Part shown: positions 17,167 through 26,057 of the stretch, one piece after another
Layout of the letters: each line of letters opens with the position of its first letter
Position numbering within the stretch: the first letter of the stretch is position 1
NCBI RefSeq assembly: GCF_004917075.1
Contig: NZ_SSYB01000003.1
Location: 248,001 to 312,000 of the forward strand
DNA length: 64,000 nt
DNA from: Geomonas edaphica
Lineage (GTDB): Bacteria > Desulfobacterota > Desulfuromonadia > Geobacterales > Geobacteraceae
Direction: 5' to 3'
Made by a program: the position numbers and the translations under genes
The notes under the pieces: generated by a model
The model's input: the letters and a program-made list of their open reading frames with translations, nothing else
Databases searched by the model: none
Told to the model about the DNA's origin: nothing

Positions 17167-17778
17167 TCACGCCCCGACCTTCAGGAAGTTCCTGACCCCG
17201 GTGAAGACGATCTGGGCGGCGAGCGCGGCGACGAAGAGACCGGTCAGCTTGCTCAGGATGGTGATCCCCTTCTTGCCGACGATGTGCTCGATGAAGGAGG
17301 CGCACACGAGCAGGATGCCGACGCACAAAACCGCCATGGCAAGGGCGGCAAGCCCGACGAACACCTGCCAGTTGTGCTGCACCTCCGCACCCATGACGAG
17401 GAGCGCGCCGGTCGTCCCCGGCCCGACGGTCACCGGGATCGCGAGGGGTACCACGGAGATGGCGTCGCGCTTCTCACTCGTAGGCGCGCTGTCGTCACCG
17501 TGCACCATGTGCACCGCGGAGAGGAAAAGAAGGCTCCCGGCGCCGATCCGGAAGGAGTCGAGCGTGATGCCGAAAAGGGAGAAGAGCGTGTTCCCGAAGG
17601 AGTAGAGGACGAAGCAGGCGACCATGACGGCGAGGGTCACCCGGAACGCGGTCGCGCGCCGCTCACGGGCGGTTAGCTCGGGGGTCATGGCGAGAAAGGT
17701 GGAGAGGACGAAGAAGGGAGTCAGCAGGAAGAAGAACCTGATCCACACGGTGAAGAAAAAATCCGAATAAGCTTCCAT
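17167..17778 (-). CDS. MarC-family integral membrane protein
   Basis: 203 residues from ATG 17778, where the family-like N-terminus MEAYSDFFFTVWIRFFFL starts; AAGGAGAG lies somewhat far upstream, and an ATG 39 bp earlier is an alternative. Six hydrophobic segments span the protein. The MarC motif IPVTVGPGTTGALL lies in the fourth segment region. Inner membrane. The family is widespread and of unknown transport function, despite its name from the mar locus. It reads toward the ABC-F terminator and is probably a single gene. Confidence 0.85.
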   Translation of the reverse strand: MEAYSDFFFTVWIRFFFLLTPFFVLSTFLAMTPELTARERRATAFRVTLAVMVACFVLYSFGNTLFSLFGITLDSFRIGAGSLLFLSAVHMVHGDDSAPTSEKRDAISVVPLAIPVTVGPGTTGALLVMGAEVQHNWQVFVGLAALAMAVLCVGILLVCASFIEHIVGKKGITILSKLTGLFVAALAAQIVFTGVRNFLKVGA

Positions 17779-17846
17779 CCTGAAACTGCTCTCCTTTGTT
17801 GTAGGACCTCCATCCATACGGAGGGAGCAGTCGAGGTGCCCAAAGT

Positions 17847-17876
17847 TGTAGGGGCGAATGATTATTCGCCCCTACA
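17847..17876. repeat. Dispersed palindromic repeat, copy 2 (complete)
   Basis: A 30-bp near-perfect palindrome with centre GAATGATTATTC and arms TTGTAGGGGC / GCCCCTACAG. The shorter copy lies at 12508-12532. Confidence 0.88.
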
Positions 17877-17915
17877 GACACCTGCAAGCTTCCCCCCGCC
17901 AGGGGGAGGTTTCCG

Positions 17916-18905
17916 CTATTGCGCTACCTTCAGCACGATCTTGCCGAAGTGTTTGTCTTCTTCCATCATGCGGTGTGCTGCGACCACCTCTTCGATCGGG
18001 AACACCTTCTCGATGATCGGTACGATGGTGCGGTCGGCGAACTTCGGCATGGCGCGGCGCACGAACTCGGCCGCGATCTCGCCTTTCTCGGAGACGGGAC
18101 GGGAGCGGAGCACGCTGCCGATGATCTGCTGGCGCTTCACCATCATGAGGGCCAAGTTCAGCTCCGCCTTGATGCCGGAGATGACGCCGATGACAACGAG
18201 CCTACCCTTGTACCCCAGGGAGTTCATATTGGGTCCCAGGTACTTGGCACCGACGTGGTCGAGGATCACGTCGACCCCCTTCTTGTTGGTGAACTCCTTC
18301 ACGATCTCGGTGAAGTCCGGGTTCTCGCGGAAGTTGATCACGAGGTCAGCGCCGAGTTCCTTCACGCGTTCGATCTTCTCGGGGGAAGCGGTGACGATCA
18401 GCTTGGAGTTGGGCGCAAGCGCCTTGCAGAGCTGGATCGCCGCGGTGTTCACCCCGCCGCCGCCACCGTGCAAGAGCGCGGTCTCACCGTCCTGCAGTCC
18501 GCCGATCATGAAGACGTTCAAAAACGCCGTGATGTAAGACTCGCAGATGCAGGCGGCCTCTTCGAAGCTGACCGTTTCGGGAATCGCCATCAGATGGTTC
18601 GCATACGCCACGGCGTACTCGGCGTAACCGCCGCCGCCCACCAGCGACACCACGCGGTCACCCACCTTCCAGCCAGTGACGCCCGAACCGAGCGCCTCGA
18701 TCACGCCGGCAACCTCGAGACCGAGGATCTCGGAATCGCCCGGCGGGGGGGGATACTTCCCTTCGCGCTGTACCAGGTCGGGACGGTTGATGGAGGTCGC
18801 GCAGACCTTTATCAGCACCTCGTTTTCCTTGGGTGCCGGCTTCTCCACCTCACCTACCTTGAGCACATCGACTCCGCCAAAGCCTTCCATCAGTACCGCT
18901 TTCAT
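17916..18905 (-). CDS. NADPH:quinone oxidoreductase, zinc-less MDR family
   Basis: 329 residues from ATG 18905, chosen for AGGAGG six bases upstream and the family start MKAVLMEGFGG. A medium-chain dehydrogenase/reductase with a GroES-like N-terminal half (PNRPDLVQREGKYPPP-like SINRPDLVQREGKY) and a Rossmann C-terminal half with the glycine-rich loop LLHGGGGGVNTAAIQL. The zinc-binding Cys/His residues of alcohol dehydrogenases are absent, which fits the PIG3/Qor branch. One- or two-electron reduction of quinones or enals with NADPH is the usual activity. Single gene, cytoplasmic. Confidence 0.87.
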   Translation of the reverse strand: MKAVLMEGFGGVDVLKVGEVEKPAPKENEVLIKVCATSINRPDLVQREGKYPPPPGDSEILGLEVAGVIEALGSGVTGWKVGDRVVSLVGGGGYAEYAVAYANHLMAIPETVSFEEAACICESYITAFLNVFMIGGLQDGETALLHGGGGGVNTAAIQLCKALAPNSKLIVTASPEKIERVKELGADLVINFRENPDFTEIVKEFTNKKGVDVILDHVGAKYLGPNMNSLGYKGRLVVIGVISGIKAELNLALMMVKRQQIIGSVLRSRPVSEKGEIAAEFVRRAMPKFADRTIVPIIEKVFPIEEVVAAHRMMEEDKHFGKIVLKVAQ

Positions 18906-19032
18906 GGCCATCCTCCTATATGTTTTGAATTCATGGCGACCGGTGCACCGGCCGCGATAGTGTATACGGCGCACACTATCTCAAAAACAGCCGCCGATAA
19001 TCAACGGAATTTTCTCAGGAGGAGGAAATAAA

Positions 19033-19398
19033 TCAGCGGAATTTGATGGCGGTTCCCCGCGCGGTCATCTCGCTTCTGGGGAAGATGATGAAGGTTTCCG
19101 TCTCCACCTTCACCTCCGGGCTGATGACGGCGTCGGCTCCGATCTTGCCCGCCTCGGCACGCAGGGCGTCGTAGGCCCAGTTGTAGTCGGCGGGAGTCAG
19201 GGTTTCGGTGGTGAAGTCCCGAGTCCGGTGCACCTCTATCGTCCCCACCTTCTGGTAGGGGCGCGTCACCTCTTCCTCGGACAGGATGGGTGGCCCCTCG
19301 CCCGTGAAGACAACCCTGGCACAACCGGCGGTCAGAACCAGGCAAAGCAGCAAAAGCACAGGCAGGAAAGTTTTCAATGGCCGACAGTCCCTGTTCAT
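19033..19398 (-). CDS. Small lipoprotein
   Basis: 121 residues from ATG 19398, chosen for AGGGAG and the signal sequence that then begins at the N-terminus. Lipobox LTAGC at about 23-27, so it is lipidated and membrane anchored after processing. The mature domain of about 95 residues holds TIEVHRTRDF and a conserved-looking stretch AYDALRAEAGKIGADAVI. The 'GADAVI' ending recalls YbjQ-type small domains, but I cannot place it firmly. It is divergent from yebC. Function unknown. Confidence 0.75.
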   Translation of the reverse strand: MNRDCRPLKTFLPVLLLLCLVLTAGCARVVFTGEGPPILSEEEVTRPYQKVGTIEVHRTRDFTTETLTPADYNWAYDALRAEAGKIGADAVISPEVKVETETFIIFPRSEMTARGTAIKFR

Positions 19399-19469
19399 TT
19401 TTCTCCCTGTCAGGACGAAAGTCCTATCTAGATCAATCCGGCAACACAGTTTAACCGCCATTTTCCCAC

Positions 19470-19499
19470 TTTACAACAGCATTTTCAGCGTGATAGTAT
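19470..19499 (+). promoter_or_regulatory. Predicted sigma-70 promoter of yebC-ruv
   Basis: TTTACA, 18 nt, TAGTAT. The -10 hexamer ends 41 bp before the yebC start codon. Confidence 0.45.
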
Positions 19500-19540
19500 T
19501 TGGCGTTTCAATCACAAACTGATCGGAAAGGAAGCAGCTA

Positions 19541-20284
19541 ATGTCAGGCCATAATAAATGGAGTACCATCAAACACAAGAAAGGCGCCGCGGATGCCAAG
19601 CGCGGCAAGATTTTTACCAAGTTGATCAAGGAGATCACCGTTGCCGCAAAACTGGGCGGTGGCGACCCGGATGGGAACCCGCGCCTGAGAACTGCTATCG
19701 ATAAGGCCAAGGGCGAGAACATGCCGAAGGACAACGTCGAGCGCGCCATCAAGAAGGGTGCAGGCGGGATGGAAGGGGTCAACTACGAGGAGACCACCTA
19801 CGAAGGGTACGGTCCGGGCGGCACCGCGGTGCTTGTCGAGGTCATGACCGACAACCGCAACCGCACCGTTTCCGACGTGCGCAGCACCTTCTCCAAGTGC
19901 AACGGCAACATGGGCGAGACCGGTTGCGTCTCCTGGCTCTTCGACAAGAAGGGGCTCCTCGTGTACCCCAAAACCACCGACTTCGACAAGCTCTTCGAGG
20001 CCTCCATCGAGGCGGGAGCCGACGACGTCGTCGATGAGGAAGAACAGTACGAAGTGCTGACCGATCCGAGCGCGTTCCACCAGGTGAAGACCGCGCTCGA
20101 GGCGGCCGGCTTCAAACCGGAGTCCGCGGAGATCACCATGATCCCGCAGACCATGGTTAAGCTCGACGGCAAGAATGCCGAGAACATGCTGAAGCTCATG
20201 GACCGTCTTGAGGACAACGATGACGTCCAGAACGTCTACGCCAACTTCGACATCTCCGCTGAGGACATGGAAAAGATGATGTAG
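19541..20284 (+). CDS. yebC: YebC/PmpR-type regulator
   Basis: 247 residues, the usual length. N-terminus [20 protein letters not shown] is the family hallmark, followed by [17 protein letters not shown]. Long described as a transcriptional regulator; homologues (TACO1, YeeI) help ribosomes translate proline stretches. SD GGAAAGGAAG. It heads the ruvCAB cluster, the order seen in many bacteria. A hairpin with a T-run lies between it and ruvC, so part of the transcripts probably stop there. Confidence 0.94.
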   Translation: MSGHNKWSTIKHKKGAADAKRGKIFTKLIKEITVAAKLGGGDPDGNPRLRTAIDKAKGENMPKDNVERAIKKGAGGMEGVNYEETTYEGYGPGGTAVLVEVMTDNRNRTVSDVRSTFSKCNGNMGETGCVSWLFDKKGLLVYPKTTDFDKLFEASIEAGADDVVDEEEQYEVLTDPSAFHQVKTALEAAGFKPESAEITMIPQTMVKLDGKNAENMLKLMDRLEDNDDVQNVYANFDISAEDMEKMM

Positions 20285-20312
20285 CAAAGGCACGTCGTTT
20301 TGTGGTACTAAG

Positions 20313-20356
20313 AGCGCGGTGGCGCGGAGGAATTCCGCCCGCCGCGTTTTTGTTTT
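20313..20356 (+). terminator. Terminator or attenuator between yebC and ruvC
   Basis: GC-rich imperfect hairpin (GCGCGG... with ...CCGCCGCG) followed by TTTTTGTTTT. It sits inside an otherwise co-directional cluster. Confidence 0.6.
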
Positions 20357-20404
20357 CTCAACTTCAAAGGCAAGCGGACAGCCTCCTGTCTGTTTCGGAT
20401 TCCC

Positions 20405-20899
20405 ATGATCATCCTCGGCATAGACCCAGGCTCGCGCAAGACCGGCTACGGCCTCATCTCAAAGCAGGGCAACCGCCTGATCCACATCGATAACGGTGCC
20501 ATCTTCACCGACAAGGCGAAGGACTTCCCGCAGCGGCTGGAGAAGATCTTCTCCGGGCTTTCCGCCATCATCGCCGAGTACCAGCCGGAAGTGGTGGCGG
20601 TGGAAGACGTCTTTCTCGCGAAGAACGCCATGAGTGCGCTGAAGCTCGGCCAGGCACGCGGTGCGGCAATCGTCGCCGCGGTGAACGTGGGGCTCCCGGT
20701 GCACGAGTACACCGCCATGCAGGTCAAAAAGGCGGTGGTGGGAACCGGGCGCGCGGAGAAGTCGCAGGTGCAGCAGATGATCAAGGCGCTTTTGAACCTC
20801 CCGGAAATCGCCCAGGAGGACGCCTCCGACGCCCTGGCCGTAGCCATCTGCCACGCCCACTCCGCCGGCATCGGCGCCTTGCTGAAAAGCATCAGGTAG
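20405..20899 (+). CDS. ruvC: Holliday junction endonuclease RuvC
   Basis: 164 residues. Resolves four-way junctions held by RuvAB. Catalytic acidic residues are visible: Asp in [12 protein letters not shown] at the N-terminus, Glu in VVAVEDVF, and two Asp in [16 protein letters not shown]. No strong SD was seen before ATG 20405. It lies 61 bp before ruvA in the same direction. Confidence 0.95.
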   Translation: MIILGIDPGSRKTGYGLISKQGNRLIHIDNGAIFTDKAKDFPQRLEKIFSGLSAIIAEYQPEVVAVEDVFLAKNAMSALKLGQARGAAIVAAVNVGLPVHEYTAMQVKKAVVGTGRAEKSQVQQMIKALLNLPEIAQEDASDALAVAICHAHSAGIGALLKSIR

Positions 20900-20960
20900 G
20901 CAAGCAGCGTCGGGCTCCACTTAAGTCGCATCGTCAATTGTGCATTGAACAGAGGTTTCC

Positions 20961-21563
20961 ATGATCGCTCTTCTGACCGGCAAGATCGCCTATAAGGCCC
21001 CCGATTACGTCATCCTCGACGTGAACGGCGTCGGCTACCACGTCTTCATCCCCTTCTCCACCTACTACGCCCTTCCGGCCGAGGGGGGTGCCGCGACGCT
21101 GCAGATCCACACCTCGGTGAAGGAGGACGCCATCAACCTGTACGGTTTCCGCACGCTGCAGGAGAAGGAACTATTCCAGCTCCTGATCGGTGTCTCGGGC
21201 GTCGGCCCCAAACTCGCCAACGGCATCCTCTCCAACAGTGAGCCTGCGGAACTTGCCGACTCGCTGGTGAACGGCAACCTGGCGAGACTCTCGTCGATTC
21301 CGGGGATCGGGAAGAAAACGGCGGAACGCCTGGTGCTCGAACTGAAGGAAAAGATGAAGAAGCTCGGCATAGCGCATCCGGCGCCGGGGGGAGCCGCTCT
21401 TCCCGCGAAGCAGGAGGTGCGCGAGGACGTTCTCTCCGCGCTGATCAACCTCGGCTACAAGGAATCCGTCGTTCAAAAGGCGCTCACAGAGCTGAAAGTC
21501 TCGGAAGACGGTGTAACCGTCGAATCGCTCCTCAAGCAGGCCTTGAAAATCCTTATGAAATAG
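20961..21563 (+). CDS. ruvA: Holliday junction DNA-binding protein RuvA
   Basis: 200 residues. Domain I (OB fold) starts MIALLTGKIAYKAPDYVILDVNGVGYHV; domain II carries two helix-hairpin-helix units (GVSGVGPKLANGIL and IPGIGKKTAERLVLELK). Domain III (about 150-200) would contact RuvB. SD AGAGG before ATG 20961. Unusually, ruvB does not follow directly; 505 bp with a tandem repeat lie between them. Confidence 0.96.
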   Translation: MIALLTGKIAYKAPDYVILDVNGVGYHVFIPFSTYYALPAEGGAATLQIHTSVKEDAINLYGFRTLQEKELFQLLIGVSGVGPKLANGILSNSEPAELADSLVNGNLARLSSIPGIGKKTAERLVLELKEKMKKLGIAHPAPGGAALPAKQEVREDVLSALINLGYKESVVQKALTELKVSEDGVTVESLLKQALKILMK

Positions 21564-22068
21564 CAGGCGTCTCGTTCGGAATCCGTGGCAAAGAGAGGAA
21601 TTAATCCGTTCCCAATAGTGCCATCGGAAAGATGTCAGGCCAGAACCGTGCAATCCCCATCCGGACAGTGCAATCCCCATCCGGACAGTGCAATTTCCGT
21701 CCGGAACAGTGAGTTTCCATCCGGAATAGTGAAGTTTCCGTCCGGAACAGTGAAGTTTCTATCCGGAACAGTGAAGTTTCCGCCCGGGCCAGTGCAATTC
21801 CCATTCGGTACAGTGAAGTTTCCATGCGGGAACAGTGCAATTCCCATCCGGAATAGTGGGATTCCGTTCGAACCGTGTAATCTTGCCTCCCAATCCAACT
21901 GCGTCACGCCCCCACCCCCCAGTCCCAAACGGAAAGGGGCAACTTCCCCCACCGATTTTGGCGGCTCCGCCTCCACCACGTAACCGGGCATCCCCCTTGA
22001 CCTTTACCGCCAACTGTTATACCTTGGCACCCTGCTAAGAGGCGGTAAAAGCCGCAAGAAGGAGAGGT
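21564..22068. other. Gene-free interval between ruvA and ruvB
   Basis: 505 bases without a convincing gene. The middle is a tandem repeat (21648-21877). The rest includes a C-rich stretch near 21910 and the ruvB ribosome binding site. Both strands read open through the repeat, but unit lengths of 19-22 bp break the frame, so it is not coding. Confidence 0.8.
21648..21877. repeat. Degenerate tandem repeat, about 21-bp period
   Basis: Eleven successive units begin with GTG at 21648, 21668, 21688, 21709, 21729, 21750, 21771, 21792, 21813, 21835 and 21856, with a trailing GTG at 21875. Two unit types occur: GTGCAATTCCCATCCGGAA-like and GTGAAGTTTCCGTCCGGAA-like. No unique spacers separate units. 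Confidence 0.93.
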
Positions 22069-23085
22069 ATGACCACCCGCTTTATCAGCGCCGAGAGAAC
22101 CGAAGAAGACCTCCTCGAGGCATCGCTGCGCCCCCGCGCGCTGGCGGACTACGTGGGGCAGGAAAAGGCGAAAGGAAACCTCGGGCTCTTCATCGACGCC
22201 GCGCGCGGCAGGGGCGAGGCGCTGGATCACGTTCTTCTTTACGGCCCGCCGGGACTGGGCAAGACCACCCTCGCCAACATCATCGCCTGCGAGATGGGGG
22301 TGAACATAAAATCCACCTCCGGCCCGGTGATCGAGCGCCCCGGCGACCTCGCCGCCATCCTCACCAACCTGGAACCGCACGACGTCCTCTTCATCGACGA
22401 GATCCACCGTCTCTCCCATGTGGTGGAGGAGATCCTCTACCCCGCCATGGAAGACTTCCAGCTCGACATCATCATCGGACAGGGGCCGAGTGCCCGTACC
22501 ATCAAGCTCGACCTCCCGAAGTTCACCCTGGTGGGCGCCACCACCCGCGCCGGGCTCCTCTCCTCCCCGCTTAGGGACCGCTTCGGCGTCATCTCACGCC
22601 TGGAGTTCTACACCCACGAGGAACTCGCCTTCATCATCACCCGTTCCGCGCGCATCTTCGGCATGGAGATCGCGCCGGACGGCGCCATGGAGCTAGCACG
22701 CAGGAGCCGTGGCACCCCAAGGATCGCGAACCGCCTTCTGCGCCGCGTGCGCGACTTCGCCCAGGTGCGCGCCAACGGCGTGATCACACGCGAGGTGGCG
22801 GACCAGGCCCTGGCCCTTCTCGAAATCGACGACATGGGGTTCGACTACATGGACCGCGCCATCCTTCTGACCATCATCGACAAGTTCGGCGGGGGGCCGG
22901 TGGGGCTCGACACCATCTCGGCCGCCATCAGCGAGGAGAGCGACACCATCGAGGACGTGTACGAGCCGTTTCTCATCCAGAACGGATTCCTGAACCGCAC
23001 CCCGAGGGGGCGCGTCGCGACCGCTGCCGCCTACAGCCACTTCGGCAGGGTGGCGCCTGAGCCGCCGCAGGGCAAACTGTTTTAG
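22069..23085 (+). CDS. ruvB: Holliday junction helicase motor RuvB
   Basis: 338 residues. AAA+ ATPase that drives branch migration with RuvA. Walker [10 protein letters not shown], Walker [10 protein letters not shown], sensor 1 [10 protein letters not shown], arginine finger region SPLRDRFGV, and a winged-helix C-terminus ending in the usual [22 protein letters not shown]. The next gene begins 8 bp after its stop. Confidence 0.97.
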   Translation: MTTRFISAERTEEDLLEASLRPRALADYVGQEKAKGNLGLFIDAARGRGEALDHVLLYGPPGLGKTTLANIIACEMGVNIKSTSGPVIERPGDLAAILTNLEPHDVLFIDEIHRLSHVVEEILYPAMEDFQLDIIIGQGPSARTIKLDLPKFTLVGATTRAGLLSSPLRDRFGVISRLEFYTHEELAFIITRSARIFGMEIAPDGAMELARRSRGTPRIANRLLRRVRDFAQVRANGVITREVADQALALLEIDDMGFDYMDRAILLTIIDKFGGGPVGLDTISAAISEESDTIEDVYEPFLIQNGFLNRTPRGRVATAAAYSHFGRVAPEPPQGKLF

Positions 23086-23092
23086 GGGTCAT

Positions 23093-23800
23093 ATGCAGCT
23101 TATCTTCGATTTCCCCGTCGTCCCGCGCTTCGGATTTGAAAACTTCGTCGTCTGCAGCGGCAACAGGACCGCCTACCAGTTCGCCCAAAGGCTCGCCTCG
23201 GGCAGCGACGCGGAAAACCTCCTCTACGTCTACGGCCCCGAGGGATCGGGGAAAACTCACCTTCTGACCGCGCTTGCCGTCGCCCTGGAGGGGAGATACT
23301 TCTCCTTCCGTGACGCAGCGTCCCTCTACCGTGGCGACTTCCGCAATGAAGGCCCCTCTCCGCTCGCCGAGCACTTCGCCGGCGCCAACGCGCTCATCCT
23401 GGACGACTTGAACCTGTTGCCCGACAACCAGGAGGTCCGCGTCGAGCTTTGGGAACTCTTCAACGCCTTCTACAGCGCCGGGAAAAAGATCGTCATCTCC
23501 GGGCTCACCCCGCCCAAGGAGCTTCCCAACCTGGACGGGCACCTGACCAGTCGCCTGTTGTGGGGTCTCGTCGCCCGCATGGACGTCTCTGACGACGATT
23601 CAAGACGCATGATCCTGAAAAAGCTCGCCGAGGACCGGCAGATGGCCCTGCCGGACGACGTGATCGACGAGATGCTTTTGAAGGTGAGGCGCGACATCCC
23701 CTCGCTGGTCTATGCGCTGGAGACCATCAACCGCACCGCCATCGCCACGAAGAGAAAGGTGAGCCTGAGGCTCGCCAAGGAAATCTTCAAGAGTAATTGA
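23093..23800 (+). CDS. DnaA-like AAA+ protein (Hda/DnaA-homologue)
   Basis: 235 residues. It opens with QLIFDFPVVPRFGFENFVV, as in Hda, and has a Walker A (YGPEGSGKTHLL), a Walker B-like LILDDLNLLP and a C-terminal lid with sensor 2-type helices. It corresponds to the ATPase part of DnaA without the DNA-binding domain IV. In gammaproteobacteria Hda stimulates ATP hydrolysis by DnaA after initiation; here that role is inference. It follows ruvB by 8 bp, so replication control and junction repair are co-expressed. A hairpin terminator follows. Confidence 0.82.
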   Translation: MQLIFDFPVVPRFGFENFVVCSGNRTAYQFAQRLASGSDAENLLYVYGPEGSGKTHLLTALAVALEGRYFSFRDAASLYRGDFRNEGPSPLAEHFAGANALILDDLNLLPDNQEVRVELWELFNAFYSAGKKIVISGLTPPKELPNLDGHLTSRLLWGLVARMDVSDDDSRRMILKKLAEDRQMALPDDVIDEMLLKVRRDIPSLVYALETINRTAIATKRKVSLRLAKEIFKSN

Positions 23801-23900
23801 CGGTTGGAGCTTATGCCCGACCTTCGCCGACGAGCTCCCATCCCCTCTCCCCCCGGGAGAGGGACCAGGAAAGTCCCATCAATCTTAAGGCTGCAAACAA

Positions 23901-23939
23901 CAAAGGCTTCTGAAGAGATCACACCTCCAGAAGCCTTTG
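23901..23939. terminator. Hairpin between convergent genes
   Basis: 12-bp perfect stem (23901-23912 with 23928-23939) between the DnaA-like gene and uup. No long T-run follows, so it may act weakly. Confidence 0.65.
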
Positions 23940-24002
23940 TCATTTAAAGCCCGGCGTCATCGATCGGGCAGGTATCAGCTGCCAATCGTCAATCATCCAT
24001 CG

Positions 24003-25907
24003 TCAATTGCCTTTCTTAGTTTCCAGCTCCTCCCACCGATCGAAGGCCTTGGCGAGTTCCGCCTCGAGCCTGCCGTAGTCAGCGGTGATGGTGGCTATGC
24101 CCCCCTCAACGGAGCCATAGCGTGAAGGATCGCCGAGGAGCGCTTCCACATCGGCGAACTCCTTTTCCAGCGTGGCGATTCTCACCTCCAGTTTCTCGAG
24201 CTCGATCCGCTCGGCATAGGTGAGCCCCTTCTTCGGCTTCTCCGCCTTCACCGCCTGGGCTTCCTTCTTCTCGACGCGCAGCGCCGAGGCCGCCTGCCGA
24301 TTCGCTTCCCGGCGCTCCCGGTAGTTCGCGTAGTTCCCCTCGTAGAAGGTCACCTCCCCCTCCCCCTCCCCCTCGAAGGCAAGCACTCCGGTCGCCACCT
24401 TGTCCAGGAAGAAACGGTCGTGCGTCACCATCAGCACGCAGCCGGGAAAGGACGAGATGGAAGCATCGAGCAGCTGCAGGGTCGGGATGTCCAGGTCGTT
24501 GGTCGGCTCGTCGAGCACCAGGAGGTTCGAGTCCTGCAGCATGAGCCGCGCCAGGATGAGGCGGCTCTTTTCACCGCCGGAGAGGCTTCCGACCGGGCGC
24601 CTTCTATCCTCTGGGGAAAAGAGGAAGTCCTCGAGGTAGCCGATCTTGTGCCGCTTCTCGCCGTTGGCCGTGGTGACGTAGTCTCCCTCGCCGAAGAAGT
24701 CGTAGATGGTCTGGTTCGGGTCGAGCACCTCGCGCAGCTGGTCGAAGTAGGAGATGCGCGTTTTCTTGCCGACTACGACCTTCCCCTGGTCCGGCTCTTC
24801 CTCCCCCATGATCATCCGGATCAGGGTCGTCTTGCCGCAGCCGTTGGGGCCGATCACCCCGACCCGGTCGCCACGCTTCATGCCGAAGGAAAGCCGTTTC
24901 ACGAGGTCTCTCGCGCCGAATGACTTGCTCACCCCGTCCAGTTCGAGGATGGTGCCGCCGAGTCCCTCCTCGGTGTTGAAGCCGATCTTCAGATCGCGGC
25001 GCGCCGGTCCGGAGAGGCTCTCCTCGAGGGCGTGGTAGCGGTCGATACGGGCTTTTTGTTTCGTGGAGCGCGCCGGGGGGCCGCGCCGGATCCAGTCGGT
25101 CTCGGTGCGCAGCAGGTTCAAAAGACGCGAGCGGCGTGTCGCCTCGTTCATGAGCCGCTCTTCCCTCTGGATCAGGTAGTTCGAGTAGCCGCCGGGATAG
25201 GAGATCATGCCGCCACGCTCGAGCTCGAGCATGCGCGTCACCACCTCGTCCAGGAAGTAGCGGTCGTGGGTGATCAGCATCACGGCGCCGGGGTAGGCCT
25301 TCAGATGATCCTGGAGCCACTGGGTCGTGTCGGCGTCCAGGTGGTTGGTAGGCTCGTCGAGGAGCAAAAGTTCCGGGGCCTGCAGCAGAAGCTTCGCCAG
25401 GGCAACGCGGCGCTTGGTGCCGCCGGAAAGGGTGCCGATGACCTGGTGCGGGTCGGGGAGCTGCAGATGGGTCATCATCTCGAGTACACGGTGGTCGGTG
25501 TTCCAGCCGCCATGGTGCTCGATCCAGACCGAGAGTTCACCCTGGCGTGCCAGGAGGCGATCCATGTCAGGCGGGTTCGCCGCCATCTTCTCGGAGAGCT
25601 CGTTGAAGCTCACCATGGCGGCACGGATCGCGGCGAGGCCGCTCTCTATCTCCGAGGCGACGGTGGCCTCGTCGTCAAGAACCGGTTCCTGGCTAAGATA
25701 GCCTACCGAGGCGCCGCGCTTCATGGCGATGGAGCCGCCGTCACGGTCCTCCAGCCCGGCGAGGATGGTAAGGAGGGTCGATTTGCCGGCGCCGTTCGCG
25801 CCGATCAGCCCAACCCGCTCGTCCTCCCCGATGGCGAAGGTCACGTCATCCAGAAGGACCCGCGAACCGAAGCTCTTGGAGAGCCCGGTGATATCAACAA
25901 CGTTCAT
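24003..25907 (-). CDS. uup: ABC-F ATPase Uup
   Basis: 634 residues. Two complete ABC cassettes: Walker A GANGAGKST and GPNGCGKTT, signatures LSGGTKRRVALA and LSGGEKSRLILA, and DEPTNHLD/DEPTNDLD Walker B. The last 90 residues are a coiled-coil C-terminal domain (KLEVRIATLEKEFADVEALL), which binds DNA or RNA in Uup. Known family roles: ribosome assembly or stalling relief, and suppression of transposon precise excision. Start ATG 25907. It is separated by a short gap and terminator-like hairpin from the convergent DnaA-like gene. Confidence 0.92.
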   Translation of the reverse strand: MNVVDITGLSKSFGSRVLLDDVTFAIGEDERVGLIGANGAGKSTLLTILAGLEDRDGGSIAMKRGASVGYLSQEPVLDDEATVASEIESGLAAIRAAMVSFNELSEKMAANPPDMDRLLARQGELSVWIEHHGGWNTDHRVLEMMTHLQLPDPHQVIGTLSGGTKRRVALAKLLLQAPELLLLDEPTNHLDADTTQWLQDHLKAYPGAVMLITHDRYFLDEVVTRMLELERGGMISYPGGYSNYLIQREERLMNEATRRSRLLNLLRTETDWIRRGPPARSTKQKARIDRYHALEESLSGPARRDLKIGFNTEEGLGGTILELDGVSKSFGARDLVKRLSFGMKRGDRVGVIGPNGCGKTTLIRMIMGEEEPDQGKVVVGKKTRISYFDQLREVLDPNQTIYDFFGEGDYVTTANGEKRHKIGYLEDFLFSPEDRRRPVGSLSGGEKSRLILARLMLQDSNLLVLDEPTNDLDIPTLQLLDASISSFPGCVLMVTHDRFFLDKVATGVLAFEGEGEGEVTFYEGNYANYRERREANRQAASALRVEKKEAQAVKAEKPKKGLTYAERIELEKLEVRIATLEKEFADVEALLGDPSRYGSVEGGIATITADYGRLEAELAKAFDRWEELETKKGN

Positions 25908-25940
25908 GTAAACTCCGTCTTTCAGCTAGAACACCCAACG

Positions 25941-26021
25941 TACCCGCCCCCGGAGGGGGAGGGACAGGGAGGGGGCTCGCAGGCCTCCCCCTCCCGACCT
26001 CCTCCCTCCGGAGGGAGGTGT
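25941..26021. repeat. G/C-run inverted repeat
   Basis: Alternating C- and G-runs form two mirrored blocks (CCCCCGGAGGGGGAGGG-type and its inverse) between uup and the lipoprotein gene. Similar in style to the element at 5413-5626. Confidence 0.6.
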
Positions 26022-26057
26022 GCCTAACCGTTTTCGTGGGGGGCAATTCATCAGGTA

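Noticed and set aside
21648-21877. CRISPR array
   Set aside because: Units touch each other with no spacers and vary in length (19-22 bp), with no cas genes nearby.
21601-21991. Coding genes through the tandem repeat
   Set aside because: Frames are open on both strands only because the repeat lacks stops; unit lengths break the frame and there is no SD.
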